Below are positions 13,842-26,340 of a stretch of 64,000 bases of DNA, one piece after another. Origin of the DNA: Agelaius tricolor (lineage: Eukaryota > Chordata > Aves > Passeriformes > Icteridae); contig JALJCS010000004.1 of the NCBI GenBank assembly GCA_023055355.1, positions 20,899,744 through 20,963,743 on the forward strand, given 5' to 3'. The number at the start of each line of letters is the position of its first letter. The stretch's first letter is position 1. A model generated the notes under the pieces. It saw nothing but the letters and a program-made list of their open reading frames with translations, was not told the DNA's origin and searched no databases. The translations under genes and the position numbers were made by a program.

Positions 13842-16800
13842 AGAATTACTGTTACCATGACCATTCACCCAGCCTTTGCAATTGCCCATATAAATGACTG
13901 TTGGTACTAAAAAGCCAGCTGTGAATTGTAATTTTGCACATGTTTATGTAATTACCAATGAATTTTAGAAATGTGTGTTTTTGAAGTTTTTACTCTATGT
14001 ACCTCTATCCAGGTTAGAGCTCAGACTCTGAGAGTGGAATATGGCAATCTCTTTTTAAAATATTACTGTCTGTAGTAATAACTAACAGTTAAAGAAAAAA
14101 ATGTTTCAGATGGTGTTATAATTGTGTTCTGATTAATGTTATACCAGAAAGAAAGACAGGGAATTTTTTCTGTTACAGCATTGAAGCAGAGATGGGAATG
14201 CCAGAAAAATGAACTCTAGGAGCACGAGTCTGTAAGTCCTTTAAAGTGAGGAAAGTACTCCTTAATAAAACACACAGCAACCACAAAGCTGCTGATACCA
14301 TATTGCTTTTGTCCTCAGACAAAAAGGTCAAGAATCCATTAGCAGCAGGCGCCGCTAAGAAAGCTGTAAGACCAGTAGCTGAGTGACACAGCAGACCTAG
14401 AGAGCCCTGCAGGTGACACAGGACATCTGATAAGAATCAGGCTTTGCAAATTCTAGTCCCATATCTCATTATAGGAATACAACCTTGCTATTGATTAATG
14501 TTTCCCAGGGCTCGACTCACATCAGGTGGCAAAGGATCAATAGCTTTCTAGCTTTTAATAAGGCAGCCAAGCTCCTCACTGAGATCTGCACATACAGCCA
14601 CTAGAAGTAAGTTCCTGTTCCAGTGCTCTTATATTACTCCTTTTGATGGAGCCAAGTCCTAACCTTCACTGTATCTTCAATTAGAAGTGGCAGGATACAA
14701 TTCCTTGTTGCTAGGCAGCATACTGCAGCTTTTTTAATGATACTTTGCCCGGCCCAAGCTGTTCTGTCTAGCACATAATAAGTATCTACACTGAGCTAGA
14801 AGCTCATTTCTATTTTCCCCTTTCTTCTCCTCCTCCCTACAACCAGATTGTGCAGTTCAAAATAAGGTAGCAAGCCTGGTATCCCTGCATGAACAAATAA
14901 ATAAATCTTAATACCACAACTACAGATGATGGGAGGTGCTAGATCCTGGCAATTTACTTCACTGGTCTAGAAAATAAGCAAGTGGAGAAATGTCAACACC
15001 TTTCTTAAAAGGAAAACTATACAAAGTGCTAATAAAGAGTTAAGCAAATTTGCATTACTGTACTCATGTGGAAGCTAGTGTAACTGCAGGCCGCCCCCAA
15101 GTTGTGCTTGGGTGGTCCTCTACAAATTCGTATGCAGCAATTTATCAGTGGAATCTAACAGTGATTTATGCAGCTGTCAAGCTGCCTTCATCAGTACAAG
15201 TGAATTGTGGGCACCATCAGCTAATGTGGACTCCTTCACAGTGTCTTAAGTAAATGAGGGCCAAATTAAAAGAAAAACAGCCCAAGGTACCACCCACTCA
15301 TCTTCTCAGTTCTTTAATGACAAGTTCCCTCTACAGAAAAAACATACAGCGGCTCATACAAGACCACACTTACAGAGACCCCACTGTCTAATCACAGACA
15401 GCCTGTGAAAGTCAGCTTTCAGGGCCTTGGTTAGAGCAAGGAGAACAGGAAAGTTTGGCAGGGTTCCATCAAAAACGAAAACAGTATTGATGGCAAATAA
15501 AATTGACACAGAACCAAATCAGTTATGTTTTATAATAAATAATGATGCATTATTTTTTCAGAGAATAATATGAATCATCAAATGATGACATAACATATCT
15601 ATGTAGCATGTGCCTGTGTCTTTGTTTTAAATAAAACCAGTACTGTAGTGGATCTTGCTCCAGCCACAAATTATAGTCTTAGCTGGTCGCTGATCCAGCC
15701 TGACAAAATCTGGTGTACAACCACACTGGTGCTTTGCAAAGGGGCAGAGCAGCATCCCTGAGTCATGTGTCAGTGATATGTAAGTTATTTTTGACTAATT
15801 AATATGAAAATGGAGTGAGAACTATTTCTTTATTGAAATACTATCCATCAACAAATGGATCAGAAAAGCAGGCATACTCACACATGCACTCTCCCACTTT
15901 TTTGGAAAAGATGATTATATGTCCCTACAATATGAGAAGCTGTTTCCAGCAAGACCAGAAATTTGACCACTCTGAGGTCATAATTAATCATCACTGATTT
16001 TGACATAACAGAAAACAAGTTTTTCTCCATAAAATTACAGAATTATACATGAACTTTCCAAGAGTTACTTGCATTTTCTTGAGCCAATGGAAAAGAAGGA
16101 GCTTGTGAAAATAGGTACACTTTTTCAGCTTTGTAGAGAACATATTTAATATTGCACTTTTCAAGAAGGTAGAATGAAGAAATCACTTGTGGACGTTAGC
16201 AGGGTAAAAAGCCGTTGTGCCTAAGCACAATGTGTATTAACAGCCCAATTCTGCACAGAACTATCTAAGCCTAGGCAGTCTGGCTGAAGACTAACATGCT
16301 TGCCTATAATAAGAGTAATAATCCCAAGTGGTTCCAGCTGGTAACACCTCCCAAACCATAGTTCCTTTAGAAGAAAACATTCACCTAGAATTCAAACAGA
16401 TGCTGATCTTGCCCTCAATCTTCTTAACAATTTGCTCCAAGGTCTAGATGAGGGTTGATATGCCATGATGCTTTGCAGGAACCCTCCTGAAGCAGCTGCC
16501 ATGCAAGGACCAGCACAGGGCACTGAAATCAAGAAAGTGGTGCTTCAAACAAAGTCCTGTGGTAGATGGATGGAGACAGTTGACTTCACAATCATTTTGC
16601 CAGCACTAAACTACCTGTGCTGTCAAAGGCAGGAAGAGGACTGGGCTTAAGAATTCCTAAATTAAGGACTTAAGAATTCCTTAGTTGTCTTAATAGTCAT
16701 GCCATGATTACAAGAATATTGTGCCAACCACATTCAGGCTCTGAGAAGATTTGCCACCAAGGAGAAATGTATTTAAAAGCCTTTGCCCCATTCTAATACC

Positions 16801-19800
16801 ATGTTCTTCAGTACGTTTTCTTTATCTCTGGTACTGAACATGGTATGAACAGCTGCAGGGGCTGTTATAGTGATTGTGGCCAAATGTCTCTTTTAATTTC
16901 ATTTTTTCATTGTGAACTCCTCTCTTTTTTCATTACTGTTTAGTCTTAAATTAGTGAGCTTTGTCCTTGCCTGAAAATTGCACATATTTCTCTTCTCTCC
17001 CTGTTACATCTCTTGGATGTAACAGCACAAAAGAAATCTCCAAGCCATCTTAATTTTAGAAGGTGGTCATTTACTGGACAATTCCCCAGTGACCAGCCAC
17101 AGAAAGCAAAAAGGAACACTTAGTGATGTTTTGAAGCCCACAGAAGCACTGAAGGGTCCTGTCTTTGTGCATTTAGTGTAATGCTAGAGAGGGTGGAGGA
17201 GTGAGCCATGTGCAAACACCATTGACCAAAATACATCAGAATGCATTCCACAATTACCTTGTCCTCATTATGAGTCTATGTGAAAGACAAACAATGGCAA
17301 AGGGCATTTTTGCCATCAAATTTAAGAATCAAAAAATTTCTTCCAGACTCTTTTTTTGCTTAACTTATCATCAAATATCTTAATTGTGACACATGAACTG
17401 AAAATGAGTACTGGTAGGTACTCATCCTACCACCATGAAGATGCTCTCAGGGTTGACCAGATGTTGATAGTTTCAACACCAATATAGAAGTGGGGATATC
17501 TGTGAGCTAGGTCTTGCAGAATGGTAAAAACTGCCTTTAGACTCAATTAAATACTTTGGAGCATAATCCTTTTACTAAGTGGTGCTGGCTGATAGTAGGA
17601 GAGACTACAACTTATCACTTAGGGTGGGTTCTTATTCAAATTGGTGTCTCATACTTTTATCCAGAAATCCAGAAGAAGTGAGACCCTGTAAGAGTGAGTG
17701 TCTCTTATAAGCAGAATACTAGAACATATTGGTAACACAGTTATATGAAGAACAAATTAAAACAGTAACACATTCTTTCCCTTTGGCAAAAGTTGATTAA
17801 CTTCATTCTTGATGCACCAGAGTAAATAGAGAGTAACCAAATGTTTTTCTACCACAGCATTTTCACATTCCCCAGTCATTATTGTATTTGTAAAAGGTTA
17901 GTAAATCAAACTTTAAGAAGAGGAATTTTACTAAAGAGAGTCTGGCTTGTGACTAACCATTGCAGAAGTCAACACAGAATCAACCGTGCCTACAGGATCC
18001 TACTGTAGCTTGAGGGATATATTCTGGGCAGCACATTTCCACTGCCAGCATTTCCAGCCATTGTCAATAAAAAGAAGGCTCTCATTAACACCAACACATG
18101 GGTCTTACTGCTGTATCCCGGGGCATCCACAAATGTTTGTTGCTGCAAAAGATGAACGAATATAAGTTATACGGCTCCCACATGTATGTAAGGTATATAG
18201 CCCTATGTATGTGACGAAATGTAAAATTTTAGGATTCAGTGCTCATACATATCAGATCTGCAATAAAGCAGATATTTAAGAATACACCCAACAATATGTT
18301 ACACTCTACAGAAGATGAAGTAATATATTAACTTCCTTTTGTATTAATTGGAGATTCATATTACTTGTCATTATCATATTTATTCAGGTGTTCATTATTC
18401 TCCATTAAAAGAGAAACATTTGCTGTGGATATTGCAAGTGCTATAAATTGCAATTTGGTTAATTTTAAGCATGTTCTTAGCTATCTTGCCAAGTCAGGAT
18501 TTTGAAAAACATAGATTCAATTTTTAATGACAGTGTAAATCTCTGTGTGAATGAAGAAAAGTGTAAAATGTGTGCCTCTGCATGTTTGTCTTGGTGTGAC
18601 AAGGGTTCTGGGAGCTCAGGAGCATGCTCCCATTGCACAGCAGAGATCAACACAGAGGTCCCTGTAGTTCCACCAGGGCAATACATTCCAGACCCGGGAA
18701 TAGAATAGGTGTGCCAGTATGGAGCCATTCTTGGGTGTCCTAGCCTTGTTACAATGTAAGGCTATTTATGGTGGATGTCCAACTGTGCTAATATAGCAGT
18801 ACTGCGAAAAAAGAACAAAAGTACAAAACTCAAGCTCATTTGGAAGAGATTCAGAGATCTGTACTGTCAGTCTGCACTGGGTGGTGTGATAGTTTGGGTC
18901 AAAGAGATGACATTCAGAGCAGCGTGAATGAGCGCATCCTAACCAAGTAGTAGTCACAAAAAGTACATGATCTTAGGCAGGAGCTACACTGCAAAGACCT
19001 TGAAGAGATGGAGGTCTCCAAAAGAAAAATACTTCCAAGCACTTTATTGTGCTAAATAAAGGCAAATGATTTAAAGCACAGTAGGAAAAGCCTTCCTCTT
19101 GGAAAGGAGAAAATAATTTGGCGGCAAAAGCAGATATAATGGCTGAAATCTAACTCACCATGTTGAAAAGATCAAACCCGGCAGCAGAAAAGGAAAAGAG
19201 AAATAAAGAGAGTTGAATTCAGCATAGAGTATATTTTCAGGGGACAGAAAAAGATGCCTAATGAAAAAAGTAAGGCCAGAAAAGCTTGTCAAAGTTTCCA
19301 TACCAAACAATTTGTTCAGCCAGCAGAACTGTAAATCAGAGACTATTTTATTTTTGGCATAGACATAAATGAAACCTTCTAGTCAGGAAAATATTTTTCA
19401 TTGTGTGCTGTGTAACCTTCTATTCGTAGAGACTTGTTATATCCTAAAAATGTGTCTAGATCGTTCTGCAAATCAGTATAGCTTTACCCACATACTCCTT
19501 GCAGCTCTATGGGTATCTCAACATTCATAGCTTCTCTTCCTCTTGTTTGTTTTCCACAACATCATATTCAAACCAGAGAAGAAGTTCTGGCAGCTTTCCA
19601 GAAAATTAGCTCAATAAAAACATATTTTGCACAACTTCAAAATGGTTTGCACTGTCTCACTAGAAGCAGACACACAGACAGCTGATTTAATCTGTCAAAG
19701 GGGCAGAAATAAAGCTGGATATATAAATTTACATCTGAATACAGAGTACTTTTTCCTAAGAACTAATTGTACCTCAAAAGACAAATAAAATGAGAAGAGA

Positions 19801-22137
19801 CTCCTATGAAACTATTTTATGAGTGAATTCCAAAGCAGCAGCAGGATGAAAATACCAAAAATAGTCAGGACTCCAAGTACTTGTTAAGCAGCATTTTAAG
19901 TCTTCAATACATTTATTATTTGCACCATGCCACCCTCTCATTAAAAATACCAGACAACTCCTAATTTAAAACATTTTCTTATTGGAGCAGCTACAGCAGC
20001 TCTCATCTGTGTAAATATATGCAGTTATTTTTCTCCATCAGCCCTACTGACTGGAGGTGCTATCCCTTTTTGACAAACAAATCAGATTTAGGTTCATCTT
20101 CACATTTCTCCCTATAGTCACAATCTTACCATGACTATTCATGAGGGCTTAGTGCTGGACTGTGGCCTGCTTGTACCTATCACACTGAACACAAGGTAGA
20201 TAGACTCAGCCTCTGCTGCTGACTTTATTTAACCCAACACAGGCACTTTCAGGCAATTGCAACATAGCCCTTGACCTACATGTGCTGCCTAGCAGGAACT
20301 CAATCCCCTAGCAAGACTCTGCACATGCAGTATCAACACCATTCTCATATGCCAGGGGTCTTATGATCAAACAAATGGGAAAGTTGAAAGGCAGATGCTT
20401 ATGGGAATGTATTTTCATTTCTGTTTCAGTTCCTTGTGGCTCATATCAGGACACTTATCTCACCTTTCTCCCCACAAAGCAGACACCACATCCCTCAGGG
20501 TGTTTCTATGATGCATTTCAGCTCTCTCACATAGCTCCAGTGGCACAGGACCATTAATTGCCAGAGTGATCCCAGCAACAGCCTGAAATATTACCTTCAG
20601 GCAAGCTATATTGCTGTAACTTACCCTAAACAATGAACTTTGCATCAAGACTTGCCCCTCTGTTACTTTACTTTTTCAAGACTGCAACTACTCCCTCAGC
20701 TCTGGGCAGATACCACAGTGCCTGAAAAAATACTCTCAATACTGGTCTAAAATGTCAACCCAAATGTAAAATCAATATGAACACCTTTCAATAAGATAGT
20801 TTGTCCCTGCTGGAAGTCAGTTGAAGCAATGAAGGAATATATTTGCTACTACAATTGCAATGTCTGCCTCAGCACATGTGGATGTCTTACCATGCTGGAG
20901 AAGACCTGTCAGAAAACTCAGGACATAGAGCAGAAAACTACTAAGTCTCTTCTCTGGGTGAAGAAATGTATTTTGTTAAATCCGGAGCAACTGAGAGAAG
21001 TACTGATCCAAGAAGTCACTGATACCTTTCAATTTGAGGAGATTATTTTAGCCCTTCTGCTGGTTTAGAATACCTGCAAAAGTTATTTTGTCCAAAATAC
21101 AGCCAAGATGTCCAAGGTGCTAGGAGGTATTGCAGTAAAAACATTTTATTTTACATGGATATACTTCTCTTTCTAGAGTATATCTCTCCATCTCCAAGCA
21201 GGAGCTACGTGGTCAGCCTGAACAGTTGCAGGGACAGCCACTAACAGGCCTTCCCTGGCCCCTTGTTATGATCAAAAGAAGAAATTGTTTTCAAAGTTGA
21301 ACTTTCCATTTCTTCTCAGCTCTTAGACATGAAAACAGAAGTTAAAACTGCCCATATAGGAAAACAAAAAGATTAATTGTGCAACAACACCTGGCTGTCA
21401 CTTAGGTTATGCAAGGCAGGAGAAAGAATCATATTTACAGTTTCTGGCTGGTAGAAGTCTGGTTTTAATATTGGTGGTTTACCTTATTTGTCCTTTTAAA
21501 ATCAACTTCATTATCAAAATCTTGAGATAGAAGGTTTCTCCTAAACTTCTAGGGTGAGTAACTATAGGATTGGTGAGTGGCAGCGAAATATACTGAAATT
21601 TGACACCTGTTGGGAAACAATTGCTTTTCCAGCCAGGTCTCCAGCTCCATGCTGGGGTGGTGAGATGTTCCTCTGTCCTAGCAGAGGCTAATGTCTCAGC
21701 TGAGTGTAGACAGGCAGCTCATCTCTTCCAGGTCAGTCTCCCACCCCTGTGGGTAGGAGGTAAAAAGCTCCAAAACAAAGAGGCAAACTTGGAATTTGGT
21801 GGCTAAAGACCCTTGTTTTGCTTTCTTGAATTGGAGGAGAAATCACTGCACACTCACAAGCTACTATTAAAACCTGATCAGTCTCGATGTTCTGTGAAAC
21901 TTGGAAAGAGGCAAGAATCAAAAAGGTATGTTAAACACCATAATTCAGATGACATATTCAAGGTGTTTCAAATTCTGGTGCTGTTTTTTGCCATGTGGAA
22001 GCAAAGTCTGCTGGAAGAAAAGTTTTACTGGATCAGCAAAGTCTGCTTCTCTAAGATGCTATGGATAAGATGTAGATTGTTTTGTATGAGCCAAACAATA
22101 TTTACTACTTACAATATAAAACCAAGATTTTTTTTTA
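13842..22137. other. Long non-coding stretch, no gene or transposon recognised
   Basis: About 8.3 kb without a supported gene. All open stretches are below about 100 codons except 21813 onward, which starts from TTG and runs into the antisense of a CR1 element. Two small features stand out: a perfect 10-bp stem at 17001-17025 and a 13-bp direct repeat, CTTAAGAATTCCT, at 16646-16658 and 16669-16681. Confidence 0.5.
17001..17025. repeat. Perfect inverted repeat (10-bp arms, 5-nt loop)
   Basis: CTGTTACATC (17001-17010) and GATGTAACAG (17016-17025) are exact reverse complements around the loop TCTTG. No T-run follows to suggest an RNA polymerase III product. Confidence 0.85.
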
Positions 22138-23056
22138 TCCCACTGTGGAACCTTCTTTTTCCCAGGCTGAACAGTCCCAACTCTCTCAGCCTCTCCTTGG
22201 ATCAGACATACTCCAGTTTTTTAACCATCTCCATCGCCCTTAGCTGGACTTGCTCCAGTATCTCCATGTCCCTCTTGTGCTGAGGAGCCCAGAACTGGGC
22301 CCAGCACTCCAGGTGAGGCCTTGCCAGGGCTGAGTAGAGGGGAAGGATCTCCCCCCTTGACCTGCTGTGTACATTTCTCCTGGGAAGCTTTTGTTTGCCA
22401 GAAGGATACATTGCTGCCTCAATGTATCCTACCTCAATGTTTGGAATCTACGCCTTAGCCCTTTTCTGCAGAACTTTTTTCCAGGTAGTAGGCTTCTGCT
22501 GCATGTCTGGAGTTGTTCCTCCTCAGGGGAAGGACCTTGCATTTCCCTTTGCTGAACTTCATGAGATCCTTTTGAGATCATTTCTCTAGTCTGTCCAGGT
22601 CTCTCTGAACGGCAGCATAGCCTTCCAGTTTGTCAATCACTTCTTCCTATTGTGTTTCATTTACAAACTTGATAAGGGTACAGTCTGTACCCATAATTTA
22701 GCAAAGATCTTAATCAGCATTGGTTCCAGTATTGATGCTTGATGTACATCACTAGGAATTGGCCTACAACTGGATTCATGCCACCAACCAAAACCTTTTT
22801 AGCTCAGGTGTTCAGTCAGATTTCAGTCCATCTCAGCAGTCACTTCTCTAAAACATATTTCAGCAACTAGTCTATTAGAATGCTGTTGAAGAAAGCATCA
22901 AAAGCCTCTCTGACATCAAGATAAAAAGTAACCACTAGTCTCCACATGTCCATTGACCCAATCATTTCATCACAGAAGGCTATCTAGTTGGTCAGGAATG
23001 ACTTCCCCTTCCTAAGTCTCTGCTAACTGCTCCCCGTCATCTTTTGTTCTAAATGG
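22138..23056 (-). mobile_element. CR1 LINE fragment (RT-domain part and ORF2 C-terminus)
   Basis: CR1 is the main non-LTR retrotransposon of birds. Read on the minus strand, this copy runs from the middle of the reverse-transcriptase domain (right end) toward the C-terminus of ORF2 (left end). The frame at 22411-22202 encodes the conserved CR1 C-terminal block, visible as RPHLECWAQFWAPQHK. The antisense text around 22560-22720 and 22830-23000 matches the CR1 RT-to-thumb region by recall. The copy is broken by stops and indels, so it is dead. Unusually for CR1, which is normally 5'-truncated, the 3' UTR and terminal short repeats are missing at the left edge (about 22138), implying a later deletion. 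An 11-bp perfect palindrome (22403-22430) lies inside it where the CR1 reading breaks down. Confidence 0.9.
22403..22430. repeat. Perfect inverted repeat inside CR1 copy (11-bp arms, 6-nt loop)
   Basis: AGGATACATTG (22403-22413) and CAATGTATCCT (22420-22430) are exact reverse complements. It sits at a point where the CR1 reading breaks down, so it was probably created after insertion by a small inverted duplication. Confidence 0.85.
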
Positions 23057-24559
23057 TTAGTAGTTAGATATTAATTGAAAATTAACCAGAAACTTGAGAA
23101 ATCAATAGTGTCAAATAACTATGTCCTAGGCTTCATAATTTTTACTACATTATATGCCAAGTCAATATTATACAGCTATTTCAAGTAATTTTCTATAGCT
23201 GATCATTCATTTTATTCTTACCTCCATTCTCTGTGCTTCTCATGGACTTCCTCTTCTGGCTCAATACATCTAATTGCTCAGCTACAACTAGAAGATTGAA
23301 GAGTATTTCTGTAGTATTTCAGCCTGCAGGGGGTAAGAAAAGAAATGTGTCTTTACTAACACATTTTAAAAAACCTCAGGAAGAAAATGGTATTTGGTTC
23401 AAAGCCTTTTAACTCCTGAAGAAATGATCGAGATAGGCTGTTGTTTAGAAGGTAATGACCACCATCTTTTATCTCCCAATTTAACAGTTGTACAGAACTA
23501 TTTTAATATAAAATAATGTCTGCCACTCTTGTTCCAAGCTCCATTCTGGAAGGGCAGGTATTTTCTGCAAATGCCTAATTTCATATGCCTTCACATGCCT
23601 TTGGTTTAATAGTGTATAAGTGGCCTTTGCTGTTTAGACCACAATTTTTCTATCTCCATCATATCTAAAATATCCATGAACATTCACCAATACGTGCTGA
23701 TATGAACTATGAGCATTACAATAGCATCAAGGGCAGAAGATTTCTAGGCATCTATAAGTATGCTGTAGTTGGAGGAAGTTTCAGAGTTTTGGGTTTGGAA
23801 GCACCTCAGTTGTAATCTAGGCACCAGAATCCATTTGGATATATTGTCACTAGCTTGGAAACACACTGGGACATAAATATGAACTTGAATAGGCTGTGCT
23901 TCTTCATTTCATTTACCAAAAGACTTTTTTTCTCACATGGGTAATGCAGCATCCAAATGACTATTTTAAAAAGTAAAGTCACAACACACAAAGCCTTGTT
24001 CTTGAAACAAAAGGTAATGAATGCTGCTAGAGGTCCTTCCATGTGTTTCAAACTGTGCTAAAAACAATACTGGTCATGTCTTGTACAAGAAAGTCATCCT
24101 CCTCATGCTGCTTGTTCTCTAACTGTAACCAAGACAAGTGAATGCTCTGTTTCTTATCAGAGTGCTGGTATCTGTTCCTCCTTTCGGAGAGTTCATCCAG
24201 CTGGTTTATGGCTCTCACAGCTCAGCTAAGAGGGTGGGGGAAGGGGATTAGCCCAACAGTTACAGTAAATTACACACATTCATCGGCCCCTTGACTTCTA
24301 CACTGAAGTTCTTGCCTTTTATGGCAGATGTAGGGAAAATGATATAATGGTATGCCATACAACATGTACATAGAGAGCTGAGGATGTATTTCATATATCT
24401 TTGCAAGTCTTGTTCTGCAAACTTTTCTTAGGGAATTTAGAATTTACAGTCTGATAAGCAATTTCACTACAAAGGATAACTGAATCTCTATCAGCAGCTA
24501 CATGCTCTGTCAGAGCAAAAAACCAGGAAAGGATAGAAAATTATATGATAGGAAGAATT
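23057..24559. other. Non-coding DNA, no feature recognised
   Basis: AT-rich sequence between the minus-strand CR1 and the purine array. Open stretches such as 23806-24051 carry no recognisable motif. Confidence 0.55.
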
Positions 24560-24783
24560 AGGGGGGGAGGGGGGGGGGGAGGGAGGGAGGGAAGGAAGGA
24601 GGGAAGGAAGGAAGGAGGGAAGGAAGGAAGGAAGGAAGGAAGGAAGGAAGGAAGGAAGGAAGGAAGGAAGGAAGGAAGGAAGGAAGGAAGGAAGGAAGGA
24701 AGGAAGGAAGGAAGGAAGGAAGGAAGGAAGGAAGGAAGGAAGGAAGGAAGGAAGGAAGGAAGGAAGGAAGGAAGGAAGGAAGG
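24560..24783 (+). repeat. 224-bp homopurine tract with pure (GGAA)n array
   Basis: Every base from 24560 to 24783 on the plus strand is A or G. It begins with G-runs (24561-24590, including a run of ten), passes through mixed GGGA/GGAA units, then becomes a pure GGAA array from 24618 to 24783 (166 bp, about 41 units). GGAA is the core binding motif of ETS-family transcription factors, and a homopurine mirror repeat of this length can form triplex H-DNA. The Leu-Pro-Ser-Phe and Glu-Gly-Arg-Lys repeat peptides across it are artefacts of the tetranucleotide. Confidence 0.98.
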
Positions 24784-26179
24784 TTGCCTTCATTATGCAA
24801 GAGTGCAAGCACAGTCCATTAAATTCTGCTTTTTATGTCAGTAGCAAAATTATCCTTAAAGCTATGATTTTAGTCTGGGCCTGTGCTAGAAAATGAATTT
24901 GCATAGCAGTTATTGTTTCATAGAAGAAAAATGAAAAGTGGGTTTTGAATGAAATGATAGTAGAAAGACACCATAGTCTTTATGTGGAGTGGGCTATTGT
25001 GAAAGAAGGTTACTGAATTAAATCCTTAGCAGTGTTTCTAGATTATAATGTGAGTTTTGTGAGGGATGGGAGATTTCTCTTGATACATTCTGAGTACACT
25101 TTTGTGTTATGAAATTCTGATCATCTGCCTTTCTCATAGGACTTCAGTGGAACATCTCCAATATTTGCTAAATATGGAGTTGGCCAAATAAAGTTGCATG
25201 GAACAGCAAAATGAGGATTATCACACCTAAGTGTGTGGGCATTTGGGATTTCATCCAAATTAATGCAAAGTTGTACAGTCCTGATTCTCACCTCACACAT
25301 TTTTTATGATAAGGTTGTTATGTTATAAATCAGAAATTATTTATTTTCCTGCTAAATATTTTGCATAGATACTAGAAACTGAATGCAATAACCACTACCA
25401 CTTAATGCCTCTTCTGTTGAGGGAGCACTAACTCTCAGTACTAAACCCTCAAAACAGTTTTTCAGGAAAAGTAGAAGTAATGCAAAGATTATCCATACAC
25501 TTTGTTGTGCCCTTGATATGTGAGTAGGCTTTAATTCCATAGAGCAGTTTAAGTGGATGAAAAAGGAACATATTTAGGTTGCCTGACTGCTATCAATAAA
25601 TGCAGAAGTGCAAAGCTATGTAACATAAGACTCTTGAGAAAGTGTTAATGAAGTGCAACTGGTAAGTTACCAATACTTTTCACCATACCAGTCACCCAAA
25701 CATGGTATAAGCAACTTTACCTTATGAAAATAATTAACAAGATTTTTTAGGTGAAATTACTGATTCTCTCAAGTCTTTCCCACTGTCATCTTCCATAACC
25801 CTTCTCCTTCAAATGATGCTATTCATTATTGGCTGTATCCTTATGTAAGTTGAACCAACCCATCTATATGGATTCTGAATCTTGCCTTGGATTCACAAGA
25901 GGATTCGGGTGAGGGGAAGTTACATTTGCTCAAATCCATACATTTCTACACTTCAGGATCTGCAAATCCTGCAAATTTTCTGACACAAAGTCAGTAAACC
26001 TGTTCTGCATAAAAACAAGGATGTCTCACACAGATCTGTTACACTACCTTCCTTTTTCAATGTAGTAAATAAAATTTTCTTGATCTCTTCTGCACTCTGA
26101 AAGTTGACTGAAAGCAAAGATTTGTTTTAGGCTAGCTTTGATCAGAATGCTTATCCCTCAGTAAAACCACTTAAATTTC
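24784..26179. other. Non-coding DNA, no feature recognised
   Basis: About 1.4 kb of AT-rich sequence without a recognisable gene, repeat family or RNA. Confidence 0.55.
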
Positions 26180-26223
26180 TCCACTGATATACTCTAGCCT
26201 GAAGACTAGAGTATATCAGTGGA
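26180..26223. repeat. Perfect 18-bp inverted repeat with 8-nt loop
   Basis: Arm 26180-26197 (TCCACTGATATACTCTAG) and arm 26206-26223 are exact reverse complements around the loop CCTGAAGA. The match stops at once outside the arms (C at 26179 against A at 26224). An 18-bp exact stem is far longer than expected by chance at such close spacing. It abuts what looks like the 3' end of a degraded CR1 fragment. Confidence 0.95.
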
Positions 26224-26340
26224 AGGTTGGAAGACTTCTAAAAATGCTAATTGGAAAGAATGTCTGAAGGTCATTGAGTCCAGTCTCCACCTTAAAGAAG
26301 GATTAGTACCAGTGCTAGACCATGTCAACCCCCTCTCTAC
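26224..26340 (-). mobile_element. Probable degraded CR1 3'-end fragment
   Basis: The string AGGTTGGAA near the left edge, followed by GAAGGTCATTGAGTCCAG at about 26266-26283 and an AAGAAGGATTAGTACC segment, matches the antisense layout of CR1 3' regions (rough form: GGTTGGAAGGGACCTCTGGAGGTCATCTAGTCCA, recalled and shown here only in general layout). The terminal repeat itself is not visible, and the adjacent palindrome may have replaced it. The call rests on recall and needs a library search. Confidence 0.5.

Noticed and set aside
21813..22283. 156-codon plus-strand open stretch
   Set aside because: It starts with TTG and its C-terminal third is the antisense strand of a CR1 element.
23760..23850. 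Possible CR1 3' fragment (GGTTTGGAAGCACCTCAG)
   Set aside because: Only one short block resembles CR1, and the following text does not continue the pattern.
24491..24844. Open frames encoding Leu-Pro-Ser-Phe or Glu-Gly-Arg-Lys repeats
   Set aside because: They are produced entirely by the GGAA microsatellite, which has no stop in any frame.
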